Shown: positions 1-6,884 of the stretch, piece by piece
Layout of the letters: each line of letters opens with the position of its first letter
Numbering within the stretch: the first letter of the stretch is position 1
The notes under the pieces: model-generated
Seen by the model: only the letters and a program-made list of their open reading frames with translations
Told to the model about the DNA's origin: nothing
Databases searched by the model: none
Position numbers and translations under genes: made by a program
IMG/VR virus record: IMGVR_UViG_3300025099_000105
Coordinates: 1-28,130 of that record
Direction: 5' to 3' (one strand)
DNA length: 28,130 nucleotides
DNA from: a virus

Positions 1-331
1 ATGTCCTTACGTTAGCTGGTTTTGGCCCTGCATTACTTACTGATCTCTTTCTGGCAACAGCAGAGGCCTTTTGCGACTTTGACATCGCTGTGGCTTTTGC
101 AAGTGGTACGCACTTCGGATACTTCCGCTTTGAACCACTGGCAGATTTTCTTCCACACTCTTGAAACTTGCCACCTTTTTTCTTTGCTCCAATATCTACC
201 CATTTTTCATTAAACCATTTTGTTAATCCACCTGTTTTCATTGCAGGCACACAATTTGGAACCATACGATTCCCTTTTTTCTTCATTCCTTTTTGAACAT
301 AACCTTCCCAACAAGAACCTTTCTTGTTCAT
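1..331 (-). CDS. Basic Cys-motif protein, DUF5872-like, runs off left edge
   Basis: The first 110 residues of a gene whose 3' end lies outside the window. The ATG at 331 shares its A with the stop of the upstream gene (TAATG), which sets the start. The protein is very basic. Residues 4-25 carry a GSCWEGY...VPNCVP pattern. Next come KWFNEKWVDIGAKKKGGKF, ECGRKSASGSKRKYPKCVP and a KSQKASAVARKRS tail. I recall this arrangement from small marine-phage and algal-virus proteins annotated as DUF5872, but the family name is from memory. The paired C..C spacing could bind metal. It is the last visible member of the translationally coupled run after the holin, so a virion-associated or late role is inferred. 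Confidence 0.7.
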   Translation of the reverse strand, partial: MNKKGSCWEGYVQKGMKKKGNRMVPNCVPAMKTGGLTKWFNEKWVDIGAKKKGGKFQECGRKSASGSKRKYPKCVPLAKATAMSKSQKASAVARKRSVSNAGPKPANVRT

Positions 332-642
332 TACTTCACACCTTGAAAGTTAAGTCCTCTTATAGCTGCACCACCGCCTCTTACTAATTTTACTGTGCTT
401 AAACTTTTTGCTTGTCCTGCGTGTAATTTAGAAGCTTTTTTTAAACCCTTAATAACTTTCTTAATTTTTATTTCAGCGCCTTTTGCAGCTTTCTTAGGTC
501 CCCAATCTTTTCTTTTTACTCCTGATGGATCTTTTGCTTTACCTGCACATATTTTTGATGCATATGCGTTAGCATAAGCTGATGGATAAACTTTAAATTT
601 TCTTTTTGCGGCTGCTTTGCCTCTAGCACATAACTTTGTCAT
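331..642 (-). CDS. Small Lys/Ala-rich basic protein of unknown function
   Basis: 103 residues, strongly basic and Ala-rich. The N-terminal CARGKAAAKRKFKVYPSAYA block is a pattern I associate with small proteins of marine phages and algal viruses. It often accompanies proteins like the one encoded just downstream. Residues 40-75 are a Lys-rich helical stretch and the C-terminus is Gly-rich (RGGGAAIRG). The start ATG overlaps the stop of the 51-aa gene by 4 nt (ATGA), and its own stop overlaps the next start by 1 nt. The charge suggests nucleic-acid binding or virion packaging, but nothing in the sequence proves it. Confidence 0.7.
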   Translation of the reverse strand: MTKLCARGKAAAKRKFKVYPSAYANAYASKICAGKAKDPSGVKRKDWGPKKAAKGAEIKIKKVIKGLKKASKLHAGQAKSLSTVKLVRGGGAAIRGLNFQGVK

Positions 643-794
643 ATTTTTTGCATCCCTGGATTAGTTGATAGTATATTTTTTTTTGCTCTAGGTCTAGCTA
701 CTGAATCTTTACTTCTTTTACGTAGTTGAGCAATAGCAGATTCTTTTAATGCTCTTTCTTTTCTTAATTTTTGTAAGTCTCGTTCTAAATTCAT
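639..794 (-). CDS. 51-aa basic helical micro-protein
   Basis: A short gene, real by context: its ATG overlaps the stop of the 35-aa gene and its TGA overlaps the start of the 103-aa gene, both as 4-nt ATGA junctions. The protein starts MNLERDLQKLRKERALKES and continues with alternating Lys/Arg/Glu, so it is probably one long amphipathic or coiled-coil helix followed by a basic tail (RPRAKKN). No known family is recognised. It lies between the holin candidate and two other basic proteins, so it is probably co-translated with them. Confidence 0.6.
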   Translation of the reverse strand: MNLERDLQKLRKERALKESAIAQLRKRSKDSVARPRAKKNILSTNPGMQKI

Positions 795-898
795 TTTTTG
801 TACCCTAACCCTGTTGTTCTATTTCCATATAATTTTGTCCAAGACCATGAAGTCAACTTAGTAGACCAGTGATATATAAGTGTAATTAAATATTTCAT
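791..898 (-). CDS. 35-aa micro-protein between holin and basic proteins
   Basis: A tiny gene linked by ATGA overlaps at both ends: its start overlaps the stop of the 131-aa holin candidate and its stop overlaps the start of the 51-aa gene. The protein begins MKYLITLIYHWSTKLTSWSW and ends GLGYKK. The N-terminal half is aromatic and hydrophobic, and the C-terminus is basic. That could suit a small membrane-associated peptide. No family is recognised. The evidence is gene packing, not similarity. Confidence 0.5.
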   Translation of the reverse strand: MKYLITLIYHWSTKLTSWSWTKLYGNRTTGLGYKK

Positions 899-1290
899 TT
901 CTTATCCTTATTCATTCCGCCCCTGAAGATCTGAGTTCCCTTAATACCATAAATGCTCGCAACGACAAGGATCCACAGGTTTGTGAACCATGACGGGAGC
1001 TGTGAGAACATCTCGAAGAACAATTTTACCTTGTCCATCGCTCCTGGATCATCACTTATGACAGCCCAACTCAGGACTGCTATGGGCGCTGACAAAATTA
1101 TCAAAACTGCCTCGTCTTTCCAGTCCGAATTTCTTGATTCTAAAAGTTTACCTTGGTAAGCTTCCTCACCTTGAGCCATCTTTCTTGCATGCATCATTTG
1201 TGCGTCCGCCATCAGCATCTTCGTCTCTTGACGTTTTTTGAAGATGTGCGTACCTGCTTGTGCCGCCAATTTTATCGCGCTTAACCACAT
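895..1290 (-). CDS. Putative holin, three-TM GTA/phage type
   Basis: 131 residues. After a charged N-terminal helix (about 1-50), residues 54-64 read SRNSDWKDEAV, then come a hydrophobic segment (about 64-78, LIILSAPIAVLSWAVI) and a second one (about 102-117, WFTNLWILVVASIYGI), ending in a basic tail. The WKDE plus LSAPIA pattern and the two hydrophobic helices resemble the 'holin of 3TMs' family of gene-transfer agents and marine phages. The role would be to permeabilise the inner membrane at lysis. Upstream lies AGGAGACAGGAT. No endolysin is visible in the window. The start lies inside the reading frame of the homing endonuclease gene, a 125-nt overlap. A downstream start at Met25 is possible. 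Confidence 0.55.
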   Translation of the reverse strand: MWLSAIKLAAQAGTHIFKKRQETKMLMADAQMMHARKMAQGEEAYQGKLLESRNSDWKDEAVLIILSAPIAVLSWAVISDDPGAMDKVKLFFEMFSQLPSWFTNLWILVVASIYGIKGTQIFRGGMNKDKK

Positions 1291-1621
1291 AATATTTATC
1301 CTGTCTCCTTTTACTCATGAATTCTATCATTTTATCCATTATTTGGAAACCCCTGTAGCCGTTCTGCCTCCATCTCCAAGTTGGAGTGTGGTGTGGTTTT
1401 CTTATTTTACAGGGAAACATCTGACCCCCGAACATATCTACAAATTTTTGTAGCGTATCTCGGTCTGTCATCTCTATTGTGCAAGCAAATTCTTTTTTTC
1501 TTCCTATCCCCTTTGACCAAATGCCAAAACTTCCTTCTCCATCAAATATTCCAGCTAGAAAAATTAATTTAGACGATACTGGAAGACTTTCGTATGAGTT
1601 TTTTGGTGTACTTTTTAACAC
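1166..1621 (-). CDS. LAGLIDADG homing endonuclease, single-motif, free-standing
   Basis: 151 residues from a GTG start. Residues 22-32 read LAGIFDGEGSF, a clear LAGLIDADG helix with Glu29 at the catalytic acid position. A later IEMTDRDTLQKF and WRWRQNGYRGFQIM pattern fits the beta-saddle of this family. A single motif implies a homodimer. It would cut a specific DNA site in phage genomes lacking the gene and spread by repair. It lies between the portal and holin genes with no surrounding intron visible. It overlaps the 47-aa gene by 53 nt and the holin gene by 125 nt, so its last roughly 40 residues are read out of frame through holin sequence and may be dispensable. No good ribosome binding site precedes the GTG. 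Confidence 0.8.
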   Translation of the reverse strand: MLKSTPKNSYESLPVSSKLIFLAGIFDGEGSFGIWSKGIGRKKEFACTIEMTDRDTLQKFVDMFGGQMFPCKIRKPHHTPTWRWRQNGYRGFQIMDKMIEFMSKRRQDKYYVVKRDKIGGTSRYAHLQKTSRDEDADGGRTNDACKKDGSR

Positions 1622-1712
1622 TTTTAAACTTCTTTTCGGTTAGTCCTTGTGGGTTTGGCCCTCTTTTAGGAGGTGGGCCACTACGTACACCTCCGCTTAA
1701 ACCTTTTCTCAT
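1569..1712 (-). CDS. 47-aa basic micro-protein (GPPPKRGPNPQ motif)
   Basis: A short gene whose ATG overlaps the portal stop by 4 nt (ATGA). It begins MRKGLSGGVRSGPPPKRGPNP; the GVRSGPPPKRGPNPQ core is a pattern I recall directly after portal genes in uncultured marine phages, of unknown function. The remainder (KKFKSVKKYTKKLIRKS) is highly basic. The homing endonuclease gene starts inside it in another frame. This end may have been altered when the endonuclease inserted, since relatives as I remember them are shorter and less lysine-rich. Confidence 0.6.
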   Translation of the reverse strand: MRKGLSGGVRSGPPPKRGPNPQGLTEKKFKSVKKYTKKLIRKSSSIV

Positions 1713-4021
1713 TTTTTGTTCATTTTTTCTCTAGCAACTTGTAATCTTTCATCTGATTGTTGGTCTTGTGTTGCAAGTCTATCATAATCAAAATCAAGTC
1801 TGTCTGCCGCTCTTTGATTTTCTTGATCTGCTCTAAATTTAGTCTCTTCTGCTTTTCTTTGAAGATCCATAGCTCTTAAATCAATTTCTTGTTGTTTAAT
1901 TTTAATTAATGGGTCCTCTTTATTCTGATTTGCATTTTCAGTTTGTACTAACTCTTGAGTTATCTGTGCTGCAACCTTTGCAACTTCAGCTTCAAACATA
2001 ATTTCAAACTGTTGAGGATCCTGTTGAGCCATTTGTGCCATTTCAGGATTTTCCATAACCATTTGTTTAACTTGTGCTTTAGCTTTAAAAGAAACGTGAT
2101 CAGAAATATGCGATTGTAGTAGTGCATATACCTGAGGATTAATTTGTACCATTCTTGATGCCATAAATGCCATGTGTGCAGCAATGTGTGCATCGTGATC
2201 TTGGAATTCAAACGCTGTAAGCAACTTCATTTGAAGTGCCCGTGCATTTTCTTTTGCAGGATCTAAAGGTTCTGGCTGTTTTGGTGGTGGTTTTAGAATT
2301 TGATCTATAGTTTTAGTTCCAAGTGCTTCATAAACACGTCTGTAGGCTTCGTGTAAGTTGTGCATTTGTGGATTTGACTGTGCAATTTGCAATTGTGCTT
2401 GTGCAAGTGTTACTCTTTGTGACATAGACATAATATTTGGGTCTGCCACAGGTAAAATATCTATTCTGTTATCAAAATCTGCTTGTTTTATTTGTCTTGG
2501 GCCACCATAAACATCATAAGGATACTCTGGTGGTAAAGATTCACCACAAATTCTTGCTAAAATCTTAAATTCTAATCTCATTGCGTAGTAACAACGTTTG
2601 TGAACACCACTCATTACACGTGATCCTCTTTCCATAAGTGCAACAGTAGTTCCAACAGCTCTGTTTTGAGCATCATTACCAATATTTGAATCTGTTATCG
2701 CTGCAAACTTTTGTCCTGCTTGAACAACGAAGCCCATCAAGTTGTAAAGTGTAGGTGATGGCTCTGTAAACGGTAGATTAAAAAACTGATCTCTAATATT
2801 TCCTCCAGGTGCATCCACATCTCTGAACTCTCCTGGTTGAATCGGCTGATCATCATCTCTAACTCTAATACCACGTGATTTAAAACCTGCTGGTAAATTT
2901 TTTAAAGTACCTGCATCAATTAATTGTCTTAGAGATTGAGTTGCTGCTTGTGATAAACCACCAATCATATGTGTTAAACCAAAACCATAAAAACCTAGTC
3001 CTGGTAAAAATTTGTAATGAACAAAATATTCTGTTCTAGCGTAAGTTATGTCATTAGGTTTGTAGTTTCTGTAAATAGATAAAACTTCTCCACTACCTTC
3101 ATCAATAGTTACAATGTATGGAATTTTAATCTTCTTAGCTTTGTCATCAAAGTCTTCAAAATCATCTAGGTTTAAATCTACATGCATTTCTAAAATTGTG
3201 TTTAAATAATCTGTACCCGTGTTTTTAATACCTTCTAATTCATTTAGTTTCTTTTCTACTGAATCGGGTTCTGTAGTTGAATCAATCAATTCTATATCTC
3301 TATAAAATCCTGCTGCCATTTTTTTAGTGACATCGTTAGTTGTCATTTTAATAACATGCGTAATTCTCTCACAGTCTTTTAAATCTGATGCGTAGTATGG
3401 AACTACTAAATCTTCTGCTGGTATAAATTTAGATACAGGTCTATCTAATAATGCATCGTAATAAATTTTCTTAAATGTAGATCCTGATAAGGGTAGATAA
3501 AATAACATCTGATCCATGTCAGTTGTGTAATCTTCCATCTCCTCCATCAGCAGGTAGTTCATATAATCTTTAACTCTATCTGCTTGTTGTTCGGTAGCCG
3601 GTGTTTGTAAACCTATGACTTGTGTTCGAACTGGCCCATCAGATGGTACGAGTTCCTTGTATGCTTGTGCTTGGAATTGTGTAACCGATTCAGCTAACAA
3701 TGGATGCGTGACACCGGAGGCTCCTTTAAATGGTCTTGATACTTCTTGGTATCTAGTTCCTAATAAATCTAAACCTTTAATATAAGCATCTTCCCATTCT
3801 TTTCTAGATGTCTTATCTTTTTTATATTCTTCAATAAGTTCCAGAGCCATCTCTTTAAGCTCTCGCTCATCCATGTCTTCTGCAAGGTTTGCATTAAAAT
3901 CGTCTTGAGGTCTTTCCTCTACAACCTCTTCTTCTCCTTCAACTTCTACATCAATTGGAAGACCCTCAGGTTGTTCAACTACTTCTTCTGCTAATTCCTC
4001 TGTTACTTTTTCTACTGCCAT
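1709..4021 (-). CDS. Portal protein
   Basis: 770 residues. The N-terminus is acidic (about 1-60). It is followed by KEWEDAYIKGLDLLG and RPFKGASGVTHPLLAESVTQFQAQAYKELVPSDGPVRTQ, typical of long podovirus-type portals. Then come IPAEDLVVPYYASDLKDCERITH and a clip/stem-like region with FLPGLGFYGFGLTHMIGGLS. The C-terminus is Gln/Ala-rich and helical (about 590-770), like the barrel of long portals. Twelve copies would form the ring at the capsid vertex through which TerL pumps DNA. It sits downstream of terL and the EIQSD-domain gene, with only 2 nt to the latter, and its stop overlaps the 47-aa gene. No major capsid gene lies beside it in the window. Confidence 0.85.
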   Translation of the reverse strand: MAVEKVTEELAEEVVEQPEGLPIDVEVEGEEEVVEERPQDDFNANLAEDMDERELKEMALELIEEYKKDKTSRKEWEDAYIKGLDLLGTRYQEVSRPFKGASGVTHPLLAESVTQFQAQAYKELVPSDGPVRTQVIGLQTPATEQQADRVKDYMNYLLMEEMEDYTTDMDQMLFYLPLSGSTFKKIYYDALLDRPVSKFIPAEDLVVPYYASDLKDCERITHVIKMTTNDVTKKMAAGFYRDIELIDSTTEPDSVEKKLNELEGIKNTGTDYLNTILEMHVDLNLDDFEDFDDKAKKIKIPYIVTIDEGSGEVLSIYRNYKPNDITYARTEYFVHYKFLPGLGFYGFGLTHMIGGLSQAATQSLRQLIDAGTLKNLPAGFKSRGIRVRDDDQPIQPGEFRDVDAPGGNIRDQFFNLPFTEPSPTLYNLMGFVVQAGQKFAAITDSNIGNDAQNRAVGTTVALMERGSRVMSGVHKRCYYAMRLEFKILARICGESLPPEYPYDVYGGPRQIKQADFDNRIDILPVADPNIMSMSQRVTLAQAQLQIAQSNPQMHNLHEAYRRVYEALGTKTIDQILKPPPKQPEPLDPAKENARALQMKLLTAFEFQDHDAHIAAHMAFMASRMVQINPQVYALLQSHISDHVSFKAKAQVKQMVMENPEMAQMAQQDPQQFEIMFEAEVAKVAAQITQELVQTENANQNKEDPLIKIKQQEIDLRAMDLQRKAEETKFRADQENQRAADRLDFDYDRLATQDQQSDERLQVAREKMNKK

Positions 4022-4023
4022 GA

Positions 4024-5934
4024 TTAATTGTACCTTATTGGTTTAAACATATCCACTACAAGTCCGCCTTTGGACTTATAAGTTTTTTGTGTATTTCTCA
4101 TTAGTGGAACTACTTTAATCGCATATGCATCGAAATACAAGCGTGGATCCCCTGCTGGAATATTTTTAGTTCCCTTTTCTGGATTCATACCAGAACTAGT
4201 GTGATATGTGCTTTTAATTTCTTTTCCTTTTAACGGGTGATCTGATGGGTATTTGAAGTTATCACTACTAACATTTTTATATGGTTTTGTTGGATCTGAC
4301 AGAGATATCTTTGTTGGCCCTGCGCTTGATCCATAGAACCTTGCGTTCTTACCCATAACATCTGGAAGTACTGCTTTACCCTTTTTACCTATACCTTTAC
4401 CATTAGAATAACCGTAAAATCTTTCGTTACCAGCTTTGTAACCTTGTCTGAAACTTACTTTGTCAAACGGGGCAACGGCTACGTAATCAACATTCTCACG
4501 TGCAGCCTTCTGCATCAAATATTTTATTGCATGATCTCCGTATGAATCTGATTCAACCATTGGGAAGTAATCTTTTTTATCATCACTGTAAGTATTTCTT
4601 TGAGTAGTTAATCTTTTTAATTTTGTATTGATATCTTTCATAGATGCACTAATAGCATTTACTCTACCAAACTCATTTTTAGCAACAGCTTCATCTAAAT
4701 CCTTAAGCATTCGACCACGTTGACCTACTAGTAAATTTAATTCTATTTCAGCATTAAAGGGATTCAGTCTTCTCTCTCCTGATAGTTGTGCGGCTTTAGT
4801 CATACTTTTTGCAATACTCTGGTTTACATCAGATTGTATTTCATTGATCATAAATACTTTTTTACCATCAGGTGTGAACCTTGTATCAAATCTAATATGA
4901 TAAATATTATTTGTATCTCCAATCTCCTCTGTAAAGTGTCCACCTTTATTTCTAAATTTTGCGTTAGTTGTAATATCTTCTGGAAGTGTAAAGATAGTTT
5001 CTCTGTAATCTTTACCCCCTTGTAATGTGTAATTAGATTCATTTCCGTATCTTGTCTTTGTAGCCTGCATTGGTCCAACTTTGTTATTAATATCACCAAT
5101 AACTTTGTTCAGTGTTTTTTTTTCATCTACAGATACCATTCCAGATTTTGTCAAATTTTTTAATGTATCATTTATATCTCTTAGAGATCCCCTACTTGGA
5201 ACACCGCTATCAGCTTTTAAATAGTATTGCAGTTGATCTAATTCATATTTTATAGCATCATTATCTTTGTATTTGACTTGTAAATCTCTAACAACATTCC
5301 TTGCATTCTTTGCTGATACATCAAATGCTTCTTGTGCACCTTTGTTAACACCGAGTTCAATTGGTTTTAATCTATTAATAGGGTTGAGTTTGATCATTGC
5401 TCCTATTTCATTAGCATCAAGCTTTAAACCAAATTTCTTTGCTGCATATAACAGGCCACCTGTTAGGTCTCCTGCTTCATTGAATACTGCTAAATTGGAA
5501 TCGAATAATTCTTCTTTGGATACACTAACTTCTTTACCGGCAAAGGGACCTTGATCGTATTTAAATCTTTTTTGTTCACGGACCGTTTTCTGTGCAGGCT
5601 TACCAAATATTTTAAAGTTTACTTTTCTAGTAGATGTTAAATGATCTAGCCACTCATCTGCAGTGTACTTAGATCTACCCATTCTCATTGCCCAGTCATA
5701 TGTTGATGAACCAAAAGCAGGTGCTAAGTCATCACCCATCTGCAGGGGTTTTGTTTTCTTTAAAACTACAGGTGGGTTTTTTAATTCTTGTGTAACTAAT
5801 TCCTTAGCCTGTGCCTGTGAAGGTTTAGGTGTGTAAGTTATTTGATTTGTCTGTTGTCCGGTGGTCGGTGTTGCTGAAGGTTTTTTCGCCTTGAGTAATT
5901 CCTTACCAGCTCTGAGTAATGCCTTTAGGGACAT
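4024..5934 (-). CDS. EIQSD-domain protein, large-polyvalent-protein-like
   Basis: 636 residues, not a standard head gene. Residues about 305-530 follow, in order: YRETIFTLPE (310-319), HFTEE (333), NIYHIRFDTR (343-352), INEIQSDVNQ (363-372), a roughly 75-residue charged helical insert, then DHAIKYLMQKAARENVDYVA (about 467-486) and GNERFYGYSNG. This order (YREVLLTLP, HVRF, F-EEIQSDWHQ, ALKR..AAENGYD) is that of the domain I know from 'large polyvalent proteins', carried by phages and conjugative elements and thought to enter the host with the DNA. The Trp usual after EIQSD is Val here. It lies between the basic 310-aa gene and the portal. A role as an ejected or virion-borne effector is inferred. 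The ribosome site GGAGG precedes the start, which lies in a small palindrome. Confidence 0.65.
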   Translation of the reverse strand: MSLKALLRAGKELLKAKKPSATPTTGQQTNQITYTPKPSQAQAKELVTQELKNPPVVLKKTKPLQMGDDLAPAFGSSTYDWAMRMGRSKYTADEWLDHLTSTRKVNFKIFGKPAQKTVREQKRFKYDQGPFAGKEVSVSKEELFDSNLAVFNEAGDLTGGLLYAAKKFGLKLDANEIGAMIKLNPINRLKPIELGVNKGAQEAFDVSAKNARNVVRDLQVKYKDNDAIKYELDQLQYYLKADSGVPSRGSLRDINDTLKNLTKSGMVSVDEKKTLNKVIGDINNKVGPMQATKTRYGNESNYTLQGGKDYRETIFTLPEDITTNAKFRNKGGHFTEEIGDTNNIYHIRFDTRFTPDGKKVFMINEIQSDVNQSIAKSMTKAAQLSGERRLNPFNAEIELNLLVGQRGRMLKDLDEAVAKNEFGRVNAISASMKDINTKLKRLTTQRNTYSDDKKDYFPMVESDSYGDHAIKYLMQKAARENVDYVAVAPFDKVSFRQGYKAGNERFYGYSNGKGIGKKGKAVLPDVMGKNARFYGSSAGPTKISLSDPTKPYKNVSSDNFKYPSDHPLKGKEIKSTYHTSSGMNPEKGTKNIPAGDPRLYFDAYAIKVVPLMRNTQKTYKSKGGLVVDMFKPIRYN

Positions 5935-5941
5935 TGTCCCT
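5927..5941. promoter_or_regulatory. 15-nt palindrome enclosing a start codon
   Basis: AGGGACAATGTCCCT (minus strand) has 7-nt arms around a central A. The start codon of the 636-aa gene lies in its middle and the end of the ribosome binding site AGGAGGGA lies in its left arm. In mRNA this could form a 6-bp hairpin with AAU in the loop, restricting initiation until a ribosome ending the upstream gene opens it. The element is seen directly. The regulatory reading is inference. Confidence 0.4.
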
Positions 5942-5942
5942 C

Positions 5943-6875
5943 CTATGTAATTTTAGTAGGTTTGTTTCTACCTAGTTTGCATTTTACTTTTACTGATGTT
6001 CCTGACTTGTAACCCATAGGTCTTTGCATCATGCCACCACCCATTTTACCAGAGGCCTTAAGTCCTTCTAATAATCTTTCTTTTTTCATAGGAGTAACTT
6101 TATCTTTTAAACTTTCTCTTACACCTTTTCCAGTTTTTCTTCCTTCATATCCTTTTGTATATGAAGATTCTCCACCAGAAGAATATTTCTTCATCATGCC
6201 ACCACCCATTTTTTTCTTAGGCTCATCTTTCTTTTTCATTTTAGATTTTAAATATTGTTGTGCAGCGACTCCCGCTACAGCGACAGGTAATAACATTTTA
6301 CCAACTCTAGTTGCTTTTAATGCTTTTGTAATTTTTTCTCTTCCAGCACCAGTTTTTTTATTGATAACACCTTTGTCTTGAAGTTCCATTTTTTTACTAA
6401 AAGATGAATCGTCTTTAACTTTAATAGATTTACCGACTCTGTATTTAGCAACACCACCCATTTTTTTACCAGAAATTCTTTTTAGCATTGCAAGTGGAGA
6501 TAAAAACTCAGCACCTTTAGCACCTTTGTCTTTTGCTTTTTTCATAAACATTAAACCTAAGTTTGCTTTCATAACTTTACCTGGTTTAACTTTTTCATCT
6601 TGTAAACCCATGCCTCTGCCTTTTGCTTTTTCTGCTCTTAGCACAGCGAAATCTTTTGCATCAATTTTATTTGGTGGTGGAGCTTTGGCTGCAATTTTTG
6701 CTTGGCCACCTGTAAGCATTGGAATTTTAATTATCTTTCCTCTATCATTTTTTTTGTATTGAAAAGTTCTTTTGTTTCTATGATAATTTTCAATTTGAGT
6801 AGAAGTTCTTGAAGTTGAACCACCTTCATCAGATCCTCTTTGAGTTAGACCAATTCTTTTTGTAGTTCTTCCCAT
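5943..6875 (-). CDS. Basic repetitive protein with KMGG(GMM) motifs
   Basis: 310 residues, extremely Lys/Gly-rich. The motif KMGG occurs at 138-141, and KMGGGMM at 222-228 and 277-283. GYKSGTSVKVKCKLGRNKP near the C-terminus resembles KYRVGKSIKVK at 144-154, so a basic module has been repeated. Residues 194-209 (MLLPVAVAGVAAQQYL) form one short hydrophobic helix. I recall the KMGGGMM...GYKSG...KLGRKK ending from many uncultured marine phages, with no known function. A strong ribosome site (AGGAGA) sits 6 nt before the ATG, and it lies between terL and the EIQSD-domain gene. Charge and position suggest a DNA-associated virion component, which is inferred. Confidence 0.7.
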   Translation of the reverse strand: MGRTTKRIGLTQRGSDEGGSTSRTSTQIENYHRNKRTFQYKKNDRGKIIKIPMLTGGQAKIAAKAPPPNKIDAKDFAVLRAEKAKGRGMGLQDEKVKPGKVMKANLGLMFMKKAKDKGAKGAEFLSPLAMLKRISGKKMGGVAKYRVGKSIKVKDDSSFSKKMELQDKGVINKKTGAGREKITKALKATRVGKMLLPVAVAGVAAQQYLKSKMKKKDEPKKKMGGGMMKKYSSGGESSYTKGYEGRKTGKGVRESLKDKVTPMKKERLLEGLKASGKMGGGMMQRPMGYKSGTSVKVKCKLGRNKPTKIT

Positions 6876-6884
6876 AAAATTCTC

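Noticed and set aside
1960-2211. 83-codon minus-strand frame inside the portal gene
   Set aside because: It is an out-of-frame shadow, rich in His/Trp/Leu with no start signal, within the conserved portal frame.
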